A stretch of 64,000 bases of DNA from Flagellimonas myxillae (lineage in GTDB: Bacteria; Bacteroidota; Bacteroidia; Flavobacteriales; Flavobacteriaceae). Where the stretch lies: contig NZ_JAMFLY010000001.1 of the NCBI RefSeq assembly GCF_023502235.1, positions 1 to 64,000 of the forward strand, given 5' to 3'. Below the pieces are notes generated by a model. That model was not told where the DNA came from and made no database searches. It saw only the letters and a list, made by a program, of their open reading frames with translations. Made by a program: the position numbers and the translations under genes. Below, one piece after another: positions 53,728 to 62,363 of the stretch (the stretch's first letter is position 1; every line of letters begins with the position of its first letter).

Positions 53728-54807
53728 ATGAACAATAACTATTACGCTGTATTGATGGCCGGGGGAGTGGGTTCAAGATTTTGGCCAGTAAGTACCGCTG
53801 CTTATCCAAAACAATTCCACGATATGTTGGGAGCGGGGAGAACCTTGATCCAAAAAACCTTTGATAGGCTTAGCCGGTTTATTCCCTCCGAGAATATTTT
53901 GATCCTGACCAACGAGCGCTATAACGATTTGGTCCTGGAACAACTTCCAAAGGTTACGCCTGAACAAGTGGTGTTGGAACCAGCCATGCGGAACACCGCA
54001 CCCTGCATACTGTATGCGGCCCTTAAAATCCAAAAAATGAACCCCAATGCGGTGATGATCGTTGCACCTAGCGACCACTGGATTGAGGACGAAGAGGCCT
54101 TCGAAAACAATGTAAAGGCCTGTTTTGATAAATGTGAAAAAGAAGAGGTGCTCTGTACCTTGGGTATTCAACCGAGTTACCCCAATACCGGATTTGGTTA
54201 TATAGAATTTGAAAAAGGAAGTGACGCTGAGCTAAAAAAGGTGTCACAATTTAGGGAGAAGCCCGATTATGAAACGGCTAAAGAGTTTTTGGCCCAGGGT
54301 AATTTCCTGTGGAATGCAGGTATTTTTATGTGGAGTGTGGAGACCATTGTAAATGCGTTCAAGGCGTATCAGCCATCGCAGTATGAGCTGTTCCAAAATG
54401 GGGTATCCTGTTACAATTCAGTGGATGAAAAAGCATTTATTGCAGAAAACTATCCGAAGGCCGAAAACATATCCATAGATTATGCTATCTTGGAGAATTC
54501 CCAAGCCATTTTTACCCTACCTGCTACTTTTGATTGGAACGATTTGGGCACTTGGGGTGCCCTCTATGAAAAATTAGATAAGGACGACGCGGATAATGCC
54601 GTGGTCAATAGCAAAGTGCATTTAATGCATGCCAAGGGCAATATGATCCGTTCCCCGAAGGGGAAAATTGTGGTAGTTGATGGTCTGGAGGATTTCATTA
54701 TTGTGGACAAAGAAGAAGTGTTGTTGATTTATCCCAAATCCAAACAGCAGGACATTAAAAATGTCTTGAACGAAGTGAAAAATAAATTCGGAGACGAGTA
54801 CGCATAA
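53728..54807 (+). CDS. manC: Mannose-1-phosphate guanylyltransferase
   Basis: A 359-residue nucleotidyltransferase that makes GDP-mannose from mannose 1-phosphate and GTP for surface glycans. The N-terminal signature AGGVGSRFWPVS with PKQF, the PAMRNTAPC and APSDHWIED motifs, FREKPDYETA and WNAGIFMW are present, as is FDWNDLGTWG. It lacks the C-terminal isomerase domain of bifunctional ManC/AlgA, so it is a single-function form. The next gene (DUF389) starts 2 bases after its stop. Confidence 0.94.
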   Translation: MNNNYYAVLMAGGVGSRFWPVSTAAYPKQFHDMLGAGRTLIQKTFDRLSRFIPSENILILTNERYNDLVLEQLPKVTPEQVVLEPAMRNTAPCILYAALKIQKMNPNAVMIVAPSDHWIEDEEAFENNVKACFDKCEKEEVLCTLGIQPSYPNTGFGYIEFEKGSDAELKKVSQFREKPDYETAKEFLAQGNFLWNAGIFMWSVETIVNAFKAYQPSQYELFQNGVSCYNSVDEKAFIAENYPKAENISIDYAILENSQAIFTLPATFDWNDLGTWGALYEKLDKDDADNAVVNSKVHLMHAKGNMIRSPKGKIVVVDGLEDFIIVDKEEVLLIYPKSKQQDIKNVLNEVKNKFGDEYA

Positions 54808-54809
54808 GT

Positions 54810-56264
54810 ATGAGTGAACATTTGTTTACAAACGGGAATTCCCAGCCGGACAGTGGGGACGAGGTCAAAAAGGACTTTAAAGGCCTATTGGGTAGCATCC
54901 GAAAGTTTCTGTCGGAGTTATTGGAAATCCGGACCAACACAGATGCAGCGGCCACCAAAGAATCCATAATCGCAGACATTCCGTTCAAGGGACACACTTC
55001 TTGGATTTTGATTTGTTCCATTTTTATTGCTTCGGTAGGGCTTAATGCCAACTCAACCGCTGTGGTTATCGGAGCGATGTTAATTTCTCCGCTAATGGGC
55101 CCAATATTGGGGATGGGTCTTTCCTTGGCCATCAACGACATTGATACCTTGCGCAGATCCCTCAAGAACTTTACTGTTATGGTGGTGCTGAGTGTGGTCA
55201 CCGCTTTTCTGTTCTTCTATCTTTTTCCGCTACGTGATGAGTCCTCAGAGCTATTGGCACGAACTAAACCGGATATCCGGGATGTGCTCATTGCTTTTTT
55301 TGGTGGACTTGCCCTAGTTATTGCACGGGCCAAAAAAGGAACCATTGCCAGTGTCATATTTGGTGTGGCCATTGCCACGGCACTGATGCCACCACTTTGT
55401 ACGGTCGGTTTTGGTTTGGCCATAGGTAAACCATGGTATGCTGCAGGGGCCATGTACCTCTTCATCATCAACACGATATTTATTGGATTGGCCACTTTTT
55501 TGGTCATCAAATTTTTGCGATTCCCCATGGTGCGCTATGCCAACTCCCAACGGAGAAGGTTAATTGCACGGGCTGCTTCCTTGACGGGGATTGCAGTAAT
55601 GATTCCCGCAGGATTCACCTTTTATCAGGTGTTTCAGGAATCCTTGTTCAAGAAACAGGCCCGCGAGTTTATAAAAGAGACCATTGAGGTGTACCAATTT
55701 GATTCACAAGGGCGCTATGTCGATAATTTGACAAAGTTGGAGTACAAGAAGGGAGAACAACCTGCCTTGATCGAATTGGTCTGTATGGGGGACGAGCTGA
55801 TTCCTGAAAACGTGATCAACACTTGGCGTGTTCAAAAGAATGAATATTCCAGATTAAAGGATGCTGAATTCCGAATTTTACAGGGGGGTAAGGACGATTC
55901 GCAGGAGAAGTTCAATTATGTGAGTGAACTCTATGAGAAAAACAAGGCCGAACTTTTGAATAAAGATGAGCAAATAAGGCTTTTGGAAGAAGAAGTGGCC
56001 ACACTGACCAAGAATGCCGGTAAGCAAATTCCTTTTGGGAGTATTAGTGCTGAAGCCAGAGCAAATTATTCCAATATTGAAAAACTGGGTTTCTCGTACC
56101 AGCTACAAACCGATTTTAAAAAGTTGGATACCATCCCCGTTTTTGAAGTGAAATGGAAGAATGGAACTGGAAGCAATCAAAAACAAGCAGATTCCAAAAA
56201 ATTGACGGATTGGCTGAAACTTAGAATCCAAGATTCAACCTTGGTGGTGAAGGAGGCGGATTAG
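54810..56264 (+). CDS. DUF389 membrane protein
   Basis: A 484-residue protein. The N-terminal 60 residues are soluble. The DUF389 membrane domain (about 65-270) holds five to six helices with the family motif NSTAVVIGAMLISPLMGPILG (key part AMLISPLMGPI) and ATALMPPLCTVGFGLA (key part ALMPPLCT). The C-terminal third is soluble with a coiled coil (about 365-400) and an OmpA/BON-like region. The function of the family is unknown. It is coupled to manC (2 bases) and converges with the mlaF gene. Confidence 0.87.
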   Translation: MSEHLFTNGNSQPDSGDEVKKDFKGLLGSIRKFLSELLEIRTNTDAAATKESIIADIPFKGHTSWILICSIFIASVGLNANSTAVVIGAMLISPLMGPILGMGLSLAINDIDTLRRSLKNFTVMVVLSVVTAFLFFYLFPLRDESSELLARTKPDIRDVLIAFFGGLALVIARAKKGTIASVIFGVAIATALMPPLCTVGFGLAIGKPWYAAGAMYLFIINTIFIGLATFLVIKFLRFPMVRYANSQRRRLIARAASLTGIAVMIPAGFTFYQVFQESLFKKQAREFIKETIEVYQFDSQGRYVDNLTKLEYKKGEQPALIELVCMGDELIPENVINTWRVQKNEYSRLKDAEFRILQGGKDDSQEKFNYVSELYEKNKAELLNKDEQIRLLEEEVATLTKNAGKQIPFGSISAEARANYSNIEKLGFSYQLQTDFKKLDTIPVFEVKWKNGTGSNQKQADSKKLTDWLKLRIQDSTLVVKEAD

Positions 56265-56280
56265 TTTTTTTCAGACATTA

Positions 56281-56392
56281 GATGTGAGATGTGAGATGTG
56301 AGATGTGAGATGTGAGATGTGAGATGTGAGATGTGAGATGTCAGATGTGAGATGTCAGAGGTCAGATATCGGATGCCAGAAATCGGATGTGG
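56281..56392 (+). repeat. Tandem 7-bp repeat array, GATGTGA type
   Basis: Sixteen heptamers in register. Eight are exactly GATGTGA (56281-56336); eight more drift to GATGTCA, GATGTGA, GATGTCA, GAGGTCA, GATATCG, GATGCCA, GAAATCG and GATGTGG. It lies between the convergent DUF389 and mlaF genes. Confidence 0.92.
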
Positions 56393-56401
56393 GTTCTTCT
56401 A

Positions 56402-56446
56402 ATTTCCAAATTCCAAATTCCAAATTCCAACCATCCAAGAATCCAA
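56402..56446 (+). repeat. Tandem 7-bp repeat array, ATTCCAA type
   Basis: Three exact ATTCCAA copies (56410-56430) flanked by an 8-base variant before and two 8-base variants ending in TCCAA after. It begins 10 bases after the GATGTGA array. Confidence 0.8.
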
Positions 56447-56463
56447 CAATCTGGTGGTCCGTG

Positions 56464-57231
56464 CTAATTACGCTCTTCGATATACATCTGTCGAACTTTC
56501 TTAAATAACTCGGAAGAGTACACAAAGTTGGTCACCGCTTCGTTATCTGTTTTAAAGATTTCCTTATTGGTGCCTTCCCATTCCTTGTATCCATCTTTAA
56601 GAAATATGATTTTCTCCCCAATTTCCATCACGGAATTCATATCGTGGGTGTTGATCACCGTGGTGATGCTGTATTCTTTGGTGATCTCTTGGATGAGATT
56701 GTCGATCAAGATGGCTGTTTTGGGGTCCAATCCGGAATTGGGTTCATCACAAAACAGATATTTTGGATTCATAACGATGGCCCGTGCGATAGCAACCCTT
56801 TTTTGCATGCCCCCGGAAATCTCCGAAGGAAATTTTTTATGGGCATCTATCAGGTTTACGCGTTCCAAAACAAAATCCACACGGTCCTGCATTTCGGCTT
56901 TGGATTGTTTGGTGAACATATCCAGGGGAAACATTACGTTACCTTCCACGGTCATGGAATCAAATAGAGCACTTCCTTGGAATACCATGCCCATTTCCTG
57001 GCGTAAATCCCGTCTTTGGTCTGTTGAAAGCTCTGAATAATACTTTCCGTTGTAGCAAATTTGCCCTTGTTCAGGTTCAAAAAGCCCTAGGAGACATTTA
57101 AGAAATACCGTTTTTCCAGATCCACTTTGCCCGATGACCAAATTGGTCTTCCCTTGTTCAAAAACCGTGCTGATGCCCTTTAAAATATGGGCGTCTCCAA
57201 ACGATTTATGTATGTTTTCCACTTCTATCAT
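56464..57231 (-). CDS. mlaF: MlaF-type lipid ABC transporter ATPase
   Basis: A 255-residue ATP-binding subunit. Walker A GQSGSGKT (about 35-42), signature SGGMQKR (about 140), Walker B FCDEPNSGLD (about 163) and switch histidine in INTHDMNS. The NSGLDP form of Walker B is characteristic of the MlaF branch, which moves phospholipids between the membranes. Its ATG overlaps the permease stop by one base (TAATG). No MCE-domain (mlaD) gene follows; it would have to lie elsewhere. Confidence 0.9.
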   Translation of the reverse strand: MIEVENIHKSFGDAHILKGISTVFEQGKTNLVIGQSGSGKTVFLKCLLGLFEPEQGQICYNGKYYSELSTDQRRDLRQEMGMVFQGSALFDSMTVEGNVMFPLDMFTKQSKAEMQDRVDFVLERVNLIDAHKKFPSEISGGMQKRVAIARAIVMNPKYLFCDEPNSGLDPKTAILIDNLIQEITKEYSITTVINTHDMNSVMEIGEKIIFLKDGYKEWEGTNKEIFKTDNEAVTNFVYSSELFKKVRQMYIEERN

Positions 57232-57968
57232 TAGCCGAGCAACAGTTGGGTTAAGATATAGTTCAAAATAATAATTACCACACTGGTCCAGACAAATGAG
57301 GTGGTACTGGCCTTTCCTACCTCCAAAGCCCCACCTTTCATGTAAAGACCATGAAAAGAAGGGATGGTAGCAATGATAAAGGCAAAAACAAAGGTCTTGA
57401 TAAAGGAATAGGTCACATGGAACGAATCAAAATCCAATTGAAGCCCTTTAATAAATTCCCCACTTGGAGCATAACCGCCGAAAGCACCTGCAATCCATCC
57501 ACCCAAAATACCGACGTACATGGCAATGGCCACTGCAAAGGGATAGGCCAACATTGCGATGATCTTGGGAAATACCAAATAGTTTACAGAATTGATTCCC
57601 ATGACCTCCAGGGCATCAATTTGTTCGGTAACCTTCATGGTTCCGATACTGGAGGTGATATAAGATCCTACTTTTCCCGCCATAATGATCGAGGTGAAGG
57701 TGGGTGCAAACTCCAGGATTACGGATTGCCGTGTGGCGAAGCCGATCAAACTTTTTGGAATCAAGGGACTGTTGAGGTTAAGGGCGGTTTGGATCGTAAC
57801 AACCCCACCTATAAAAAAGGAAATAAAGATGATAATACCCAACGACCCGAAAATCAGTTCATCGATTTCCTTTAAAATTAGGGATCTCATGATTGGCCAT
57901 TTGGTAGGTTTTTTAAATACTTCATACACCATGATGAAGTACTTTCCAATCGCTTCAAGGTATTTCAT
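57231..57968 (-). CDS. mlaE: MlaE-type lipid ABC transporter permease
   Basis: A 245-residue inner-membrane permease with five to six hydrophobic segments. The conserved MlaE motifs FTSIIMAGKVGSYITSSIGTMKVTEQIDALEVMGIN (key parts AGKVGSYITSSIG and TEQIDALEVMG) and FPKIIAMLAYPF are plain. It is the first gene of the mlaE-mlaF unit, overlapping mlaF by one base, and divergent from the PafA-like phosphatase gene. It should act in lipid trafficking to or from the outer membrane. Confidence 0.91.
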   Translation of the reverse strand: MKYLEAIGKYFIMVYEVFKKPTKWPIMRSLILKEIDELIFGSLGIIIFISFFIGGVVTIQTALNLNSPLIPKSLIGFATRQSVILEFAPTFTSIIMAGKVGSYITSSIGTMKVTEQIDALEVMGINSVNYLVFPKIIAMLAYPFAVAIAMYVGILGGWIAGAFGGYAPSGEFIKGLQLDFDSFHVTYSFIKTFVFAFIIATIPSFHGLYMKGGALEVGKASTTSFVWTSVVIIILNYILTQLLLG

Positions 57969-58033
57969 GTGCCAAAAATTGACTTGCAGGCATAAAAATA
58001 AGAATATTGGCGTGTTTTTAACCTTGATTTAAA

Positions 58034-58063
58034 TTTTAAAAAAGGAATTATTGAATAGTTTTG
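58034..58063 (+). promoter_or_regulatory. Likely promoter of the PafA-like phosphatase
   Basis: TTTT (58034-58037), 18 bases, TAGTTTTG (58056-58063). Exact -7 box, near-match -33 box, ending 20 bases before the ATG. Confidence 0.5.
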
Positions 58064-58083
58064 TTCCACGATAAAACCGATTT

Positions 58084-59754
58084 ATGAGCGTAACCAAACC
58101 ATTGACCCTAGTAGTGTTCCTTTGTGTATTTGTTGTGGCCACAGCACAACGCAGGAATAAAAACCTTCCCCAAGTGCAACCCGTTGAAATTGCCCAATCA
58201 CCAAAATTGGTGGTGGGTATCGTCGTGGATCAGATGCGATATGATTACCTGACAAGGTTCTGGAACCACTATGGCGATGAAGGATTTAAACGAATGATTC
58301 GGGATGGTTTCAATTGCAAAAACCACCATTTTAACTATGCACCTACAAGTACTGGTCCGGGACATGCATCGGTATATACTGGAACTACACCTGCAACTCA
58401 CGGGATCATTGGGAACAATTGGTACGATAAGTATCAGGATAAGGAGGTTTATTGTGCTTCAGATGATCGGCTTTTTTCAGTGGGTTCCACCTCGGATGCT
58501 GGGAAAATGTCTCCCCATCGATTGCTCACCACCACCATTACTGATCAATTGAGACTACATACCCAAAAACGAGGAAAAGTCATTGCCGTTGCCTTAAAGG
58601 ATAGGGGAGCTGTTCTTCCCGGAGGTCATATGGCCAATGCGGCTTATTGGTTTGAAGGAGGGGACACTGGGAAGTGGATAAGTAGTTCGTATTATATGAC
58701 GGATTTGCCCCAATGGGTGAAAGACTTTAATACCTCTGGGAAAATCCAGGAATATAAAAAGGCATGGACCACCCTGAAAGATATAGCGCTTTACACAGAA
58801 AGTGGAACGGATAATAATGCTTATGAAGGTTTGTTTGAGGAGGAGACTGCTCCAACATTTCCGCATAGCACCCCTAATCTTTTGAGTAAGACAAAAGATT
58901 TTGAGATAATAAAATATACCCCTTATGGCAATAGCCTCACTTTGGATTTTGCACTTGAAGCACTGGAACATGAATCCCTTGGCGTAGATTCCATTACAGA
59001 TTTTTTGGCCATCAGCTTCTCAAGTACCGATTATGTTGGGCATAAATTTGGGGTGAATTCCAAGGAAATTCAAGATACATATTTGAGATTGGATTTAGAT
59101 TTGGCACGATTGTTTAATAGGTTGGATGAGAAGGTAGGGGCAGGGAATTATACTGTATTTTTAACTGCGGATCATGGGGCAATCAATGTGCCTGCATATT
59201 TGCGTGATGAGCAAATACCTTCGAATTATCTGGATATGGAGGCGCTAAAATCCAAGTTCATTGAATTCCAAAAGTACAAATTCGGCACTACCGATGTGGT
59301 CAAAAACATTTCCAACTATCAGGTATTCTTGGATCACAAAGTCATACATAACTTAGACATCGATTTGAATGATGCCCAGGAGGAAATTGCTAGGGAACTT
59401 CTAGGGTACGAGCAGGTCAACCAGGTCTATACGGCGACCCAAATGTGGCAAAACGATTACACCCAGGGAATCCCCTATATTCTTCAAAATGGCTATAACC
59501 AAAAACGCTCTGGTGATGTGCTTTTGGTTCCCAGTCCAGGTTATACAGCATATCATGAAACAGGATCAACACATGGCTCTCCCATGATTTATGATACCCA
59601 TGTGCCCCTTTTACTATTTGGCAAAGGAGTAAAACAAGGAAGTACGGTAAACCGAACGGAAATCCCGGATATTGCTCCGACCATGGCGGCTTTGATGGGG
59701 ATTGCCTTTCCAAATGGAACTACCGGAAGGCCGCTGCGGGAGGTGTTGGAGTAA
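58084..59754 (+). CDS. pafA: PafA-like alkaline phosphatase
   Basis: A 556-residue exported phosphomonoesterase of the alkaline phosphatase superfamily. Signal peptide ends VVATAQ. Metal and active-site motifs in order: VVDQMRYDY, the nucleophile Thr in APTSTGPGHASVYTG, ALKDRGAVLPGGHMANAAYW (key part KDRGAVLPGGH, holding the lysine typical of PafA), SSTDYVGHKFG, FLTADHGA and the last histidine in HETGSTHGSP. These match the calcium-independent PafA type of Flavobacteriia, which frees phosphate from organic esters in the periplasm. It would complement the PiT transporter in this window. The start is at the only suitable ATG. Confidence 0.9.
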   Translation: MSVTKPLTLVVFLCVFVVATAQRRNKNLPQVQPVEIAQSPKLVVGIVVDQMRYDYLTRFWNHYGDEGFKRMIRDGFNCKNHHFNYAPTSTGPGHASVYTGTTPATHGIIGNNWYDKYQDKEVYCASDDRLFSVGSTSDAGKMSPHRLLTTTITDQLRLHTQKRGKVIAVALKDRGAVLPGGHMANAAYWFEGGDTGKWISSSYYMTDLPQWVKDFNTSGKIQEYKKAWTTLKDIALYTESGTDNNAYEGLFEEETAPTFPHSTPNLLSKTKDFEIIKYTPYGNSLTLDFALEALEHESLGVDSITDFLAISFSSTDYVGHKFGVNSKEIQDTYLRLDLDLARLFNRLDEKVGAGNYTVFLTADHGAINVPAYLRDEQIPSNYLDMEALKSKFIEFQKYKFGTTDVVKNISNYQVFLDHKVIHNLDIDLNDAQEEIARELLGYEQVNQVYTATQMWQNDYTQGIPYILQNGYNQKRSGDVLLVPSPGYTAYHETGSTHGSPMIYDTHVPLLLFGKGVKQGSTVNRTEIPDIAPTMAALMGIAFPNGTTGRPLREVLE

Positions 59755-59922
59755 ATCAATCTGATTCTTGGAGGATTTTTTGTTCAGTTGAATCTTGGAT
59801 CTTGTGGTTTTTTTTCAAAACCGCCTCCATATTTGGGGTATAAATTGAAGAGGACATTGTCTACACAATCTTTTCAAAAAAAAGTGCATTCGAAGGTGTA
59901 TATCATTGCCTCGTAGCTGATT

Positions 59923-60774
59923 TTATGAAGCGGACACTTTTTTTAATATTCCATTCCATCGGTATTTTCGAATAAAAGCACCTTCGTCCCTTGAGACATA
60001 TCTCTGCTGTTGTTTAAAAAATGCTTTTAAATACCCGACGATAACCTGATGGTAGAGCCAGGGGTTTCCGGCCTGCCACGCCATTTTGAGGGCCGCCAGT
60101 TTGGCCAAAACAATTCCGTAGCGCATCTTGTAAAGGGCCTCCCCTTTACTTTGTCTTTTTTGGGTGGTATAGCCGTGTCCGGTAGGTCTAAGGTGCTTTA
60201 CTTCCAATGATTTTACCGTGATTGTTTCAAAACCATGGTATTTGGCCAACAGCTCATCTACCGTATCCCATCCCACTCCAGGCCTAAGTCCTCCAATTTT
60301 CTTAAAGCAGGCCTTGTGGTAAAGCTTGATCGGGCCTCGGATATGATTTTTGTCCGAGATGTTTTCGTAAATCCAATTGCTTTCTTTCCGAACATAGAGC
60401 AAACCGGAACACATACCCAATTTCCAATTGCTTTGAAAATGGTTGAGCATTACGTCAAAATAATTGGAAGGAAGGATGATGTCGGCATCAAATTTCCCAA
60501 TTAAATCGTAATCAGAAACGTGCTTCAAGCCAAAATTGAAGGTGTCCACCACTTTTTTGCCCGGGTTATGGGCATTGGTGGATTTACGTTGAAGAACTTT
60601 TACCCAAGGATTTTTTTTGGCAAATTCCGTCGCGATTTTGAAGGTATTGTCGGTTGAATTGTCATCCACAAGGATTAACTCATCCGGTTTGTGGGTCTGC
60701 GACGCAAAAGCGTTCAAACAATCCTGAAGATGTTCCCCTTCGTTATGGGCAGGAATGATCACGCTCAATTTCAT
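59923..60774 (-). CDS. Family 2 glycosyltransferase
   Basis: A 283-residue GT-A enzyme. The start at 60774 gives the standard MKLSVIIPAHNEG; an upstream Met (60789) is unlikely. VDDNSTDNTF binds the nucleotide sugar, DADI is the DxD metal motif, and the acceptor region includes GWDTVDELLAKYHG (key part WDTVDELL). The C-terminal part is basic and amphipathic but has no clear membrane helix. The sugar is not known. Heptamer repeats lie just upstream. Confidence 0.88.
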   Translation of the reverse strand: MKLSVIIPAHNEGEHLQDCLNAFASQTHKPDELILVDDNSTDNTFKIATEFAKKNPWVKVLQRKSTNAHNPGKKVVDTFNFGLKHVSDYDLIGKFDADIILPSNYFDVMLNHFQSNWKLGMCSGLLYVRKESNWIYENISDKNHIRGPIKLYHKACFKKIGGLRPGVGWDTVDELLAKYHGFETITVKSLEVKHLRPTGHGYTTQKRQSKGEALYKMRYGIVLAKLAALKMAWQAGNPWLYHQVIVGYLKAFFKQQQRYVSRDEGAFIRKYRWNGILKKVSAS

Positions 60775-60833
60775 TCCGCAAAATACCAATTATCAAACAT
60801 ACAAATCCAAAAGTGCTACCGTAATTTTTGTTG

Positions 60834-60910
60834 GATGCCAGATGCCAGTTGTCAGATGTCAGATATCAGATGTCTGATGTTGGATGTCAGATGTTGGATA
60901 AGAGATGCGG
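60834..60910 (+). repeat. Tandem 7-bp repeat array, GATGTCA type
   Basis: Eleven heptamers in register: GATGCCA twice, GTTGTCA, GATGTCA, GATATCA, GATGTCT, GATGTTG, GATGTCA, GATGTTG, GATAAGA, GATGCGG. The same heptamer family as at 56281-56392, but more diverged. Confidence 0.88.
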
Positions 60911-60993
60911 GATTCTTTATACTTAATGTTGGAATTTGGGATTTTCTTATTTCGTTAAGTGAAGAATGTAGGGATAAGAATTTTTGAACTTTA

Positions 60994-61056
60994 TAATCAG
61001 TTATCAGTTATCAGTTATCAGTTATCAGTTATCAGTTATCAGTTATCAGTTGGTAG
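60994..61056 (+). repeat. Tandem 7-bp repeat array, TTATCAG type
   Basis: Seven exact TTATCAG copies (61001-61049), with TAATCAG before and TTGGTAG after. Confidence 0.95.
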
Positions 61057-61108
61057 CTGGATGCGAGGAGCAAGGTGTTGAGTTTTGGAATTTGTATACT
61101 ATTAACTT

Positions 61109-61136
61109 GGTGCTTGGTGCTTGGTGCTTGGTGCTT
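61109..61136 (+). repeat. Tandem 7-bp repeat array, GGTGCTT type
   Basis: Four exact GGTGCTT copies, ending 8 bases before the KAS III-like stop codon. Confidence 0.92.
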
Positions 61137-61143
61137 GGTAGCC

Positions 61144-62202
61144 TTATACCCGATACACAACGGCATTGATATTCATTCCGGCACCAACGCTTGCAAAAAT
61201 AACCACATCTCCTTCCTGGACCTCGTGCGGCTCTAGCTCTCCTTTTCTAACCAAATCGAACAGTGTAGGTACTGTGGCTACGGAACTATTGCCCAACTTA
61301 TGTATACTCATGGGCATAATGTTCTCGGGAGCCTGTTTGCCATATAGGCGGTAGAATCTCTTAATAATGGCCTCGTCCATTTTCTCGTTGGCCTGGTGGA
61401 TAAAAATTTTCTTTACTTCATCGATATCAACACCACTGGAATCCAAACATTCCTTCATGGCTTTTGGTACATGGATACAGGCAAATTCGTAGATTTTTCT
61501 GCCATGCATTTTGATGTAGCGCGTATCTGGGCAACCCTCATTCTTATAGGTTTTGTCAAAGAAAAGAAAATATGCCTCCCCATTGGCATAGGTTTCTGAA
61601 GCATGACTTAAAAATTCACCAGAATCGGAATTTCCCTCCAAAATTGCAGCTCCGGCACCATCAGAATAGATCATGCTGTCCCGGTCATGGTCGTCCACTA
61701 TTCTGGATAGCGTTTCCCCGCCAATGACCAAGCATTTTTTTGCCAAGCCGCTTTTGATAAAAGCAGAAGCTTGGATCATTCCCTCGACCCAGCCAGGGCA
61801 GCCAAAAATCATATCGTAGGCAACACATCTTGGGTTTTTGATTTGGAGCAGGTGTTTTACCCTTGTGGCAAGACTTGGTAGCGTATCTCCTTGGATCTTT
61901 CCTGGTGTCAAATCCCCGAAGTTATGGGCAAAAATGATATAATCCAGTTCCTCCCGGTCAATTCCCGCATCCTCGATAGCCTTTTCAGCAGCCAGATATC
62001 CCAGGTCTGAAGTTTTTAGCTCCGATGGCGCATAACGCCTTTCGGCAATACCGGTAATGGCCTGAAATTTTTCTATGATTACTTGATTATCATGCTCAAA
62101 ATTTGAACCATTGGTATCCAAGAAATGGTGTTGGAGAAAATCTTCATTTGTAGTGATTACGGAAGGAATATAGCTTCCAGTACCGGTGATACCAATATTC
62201 AT
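61144..62202 (-). CDS. 3-oxoacyl-ACP synthase III (FabH)-like protein
   Basis: A 352-residue thiolase-fold condensing enzyme. Catalytic triad visible: Cys in FGCPGWVEG, His in FIHQANEKM, Asn in LGNSSVATVP; GAGAAILEG and SVGAGMNINAVVY are typical end motifs. It carries an insertion near residues 25-45 (FLDTNGSNFEHDN) not found in E. coli FabH. It could start fatty-acid chains or serve another acyl condensation; the alone-standing gene gives no context. The call as KAS III family is firm, as true FabH less so. Confidence 0.82.
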   Translation of the reverse strand: MNIGITGTGSYIPSVITTNEDFLQHHFLDTNGSNFEHDNQVIIEKFQAITGIAERRYAPSELKTSDLGYLAAEKAIEDAGIDREELDYIIFAHNFGDLTPGKIQGDTLPSLATRVKHLLQIKNPRCVAYDMIFGCPGWVEGMIQASAFIKSGLAKKCLVIGGETLSRIVDDHDRDSMIYSDGAGAAILEGNSDSGEFLSHASETYANGEAYFLFFDKTYKNEGCPDTRYIKMHGRKIYEFACIHVPKAMKECLDSSGVDIDEVKKIFIHQANEKMDEAIIKRFYRLYGKQAPENIMPMSIHKLGNSSVATVPTLFDLVRKGELEPHEVQEGDVVIFASVGAGMNINAVVYRV

Positions 62203-62363
62203 GTCGAGGTTTTGAATTCAAGATAAATTTCAGGTGCCAAATGAAGTCAAGAAAATATGATTCCATACGATGCCCAAAGAAGCGATATACCAAGCATCAA
62301 TAAGAAAACACCTTGATTTTCGTAGGAAACCAAAGCGTTTTATGCCTAAATATACATGTTGTA

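Larger units (their letters stand above)
60775..61143. other. Repeat-filled spacer upstream of the glycosyltransferase
   Basis: A 369-base gap between the glycosyltransferase start and the KAS III-like stop. About half of it is made of three different 7-bp tandem repeat arrays. Open frames across it arise from the repeats and are not accepted as genes. Confidence 0.7.

Noticed and set aside
56326..56508. 60-codon frame over the GATGTGA array
   Set aside because: The sequence is a translation of the 7-bp repeat and runs into mlaF; similar database entries are repeat artefacts.
60834..61136. Possible CRISPR array
   Set aside because: Units are 7 bases without spacers, and no cas gene is near.
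60984..61169. 61-codon frame with repeated ISYQLSV units
   Set aside because: It is a translation of the TTATCAG and GGTGCTT arrays, not a gene.
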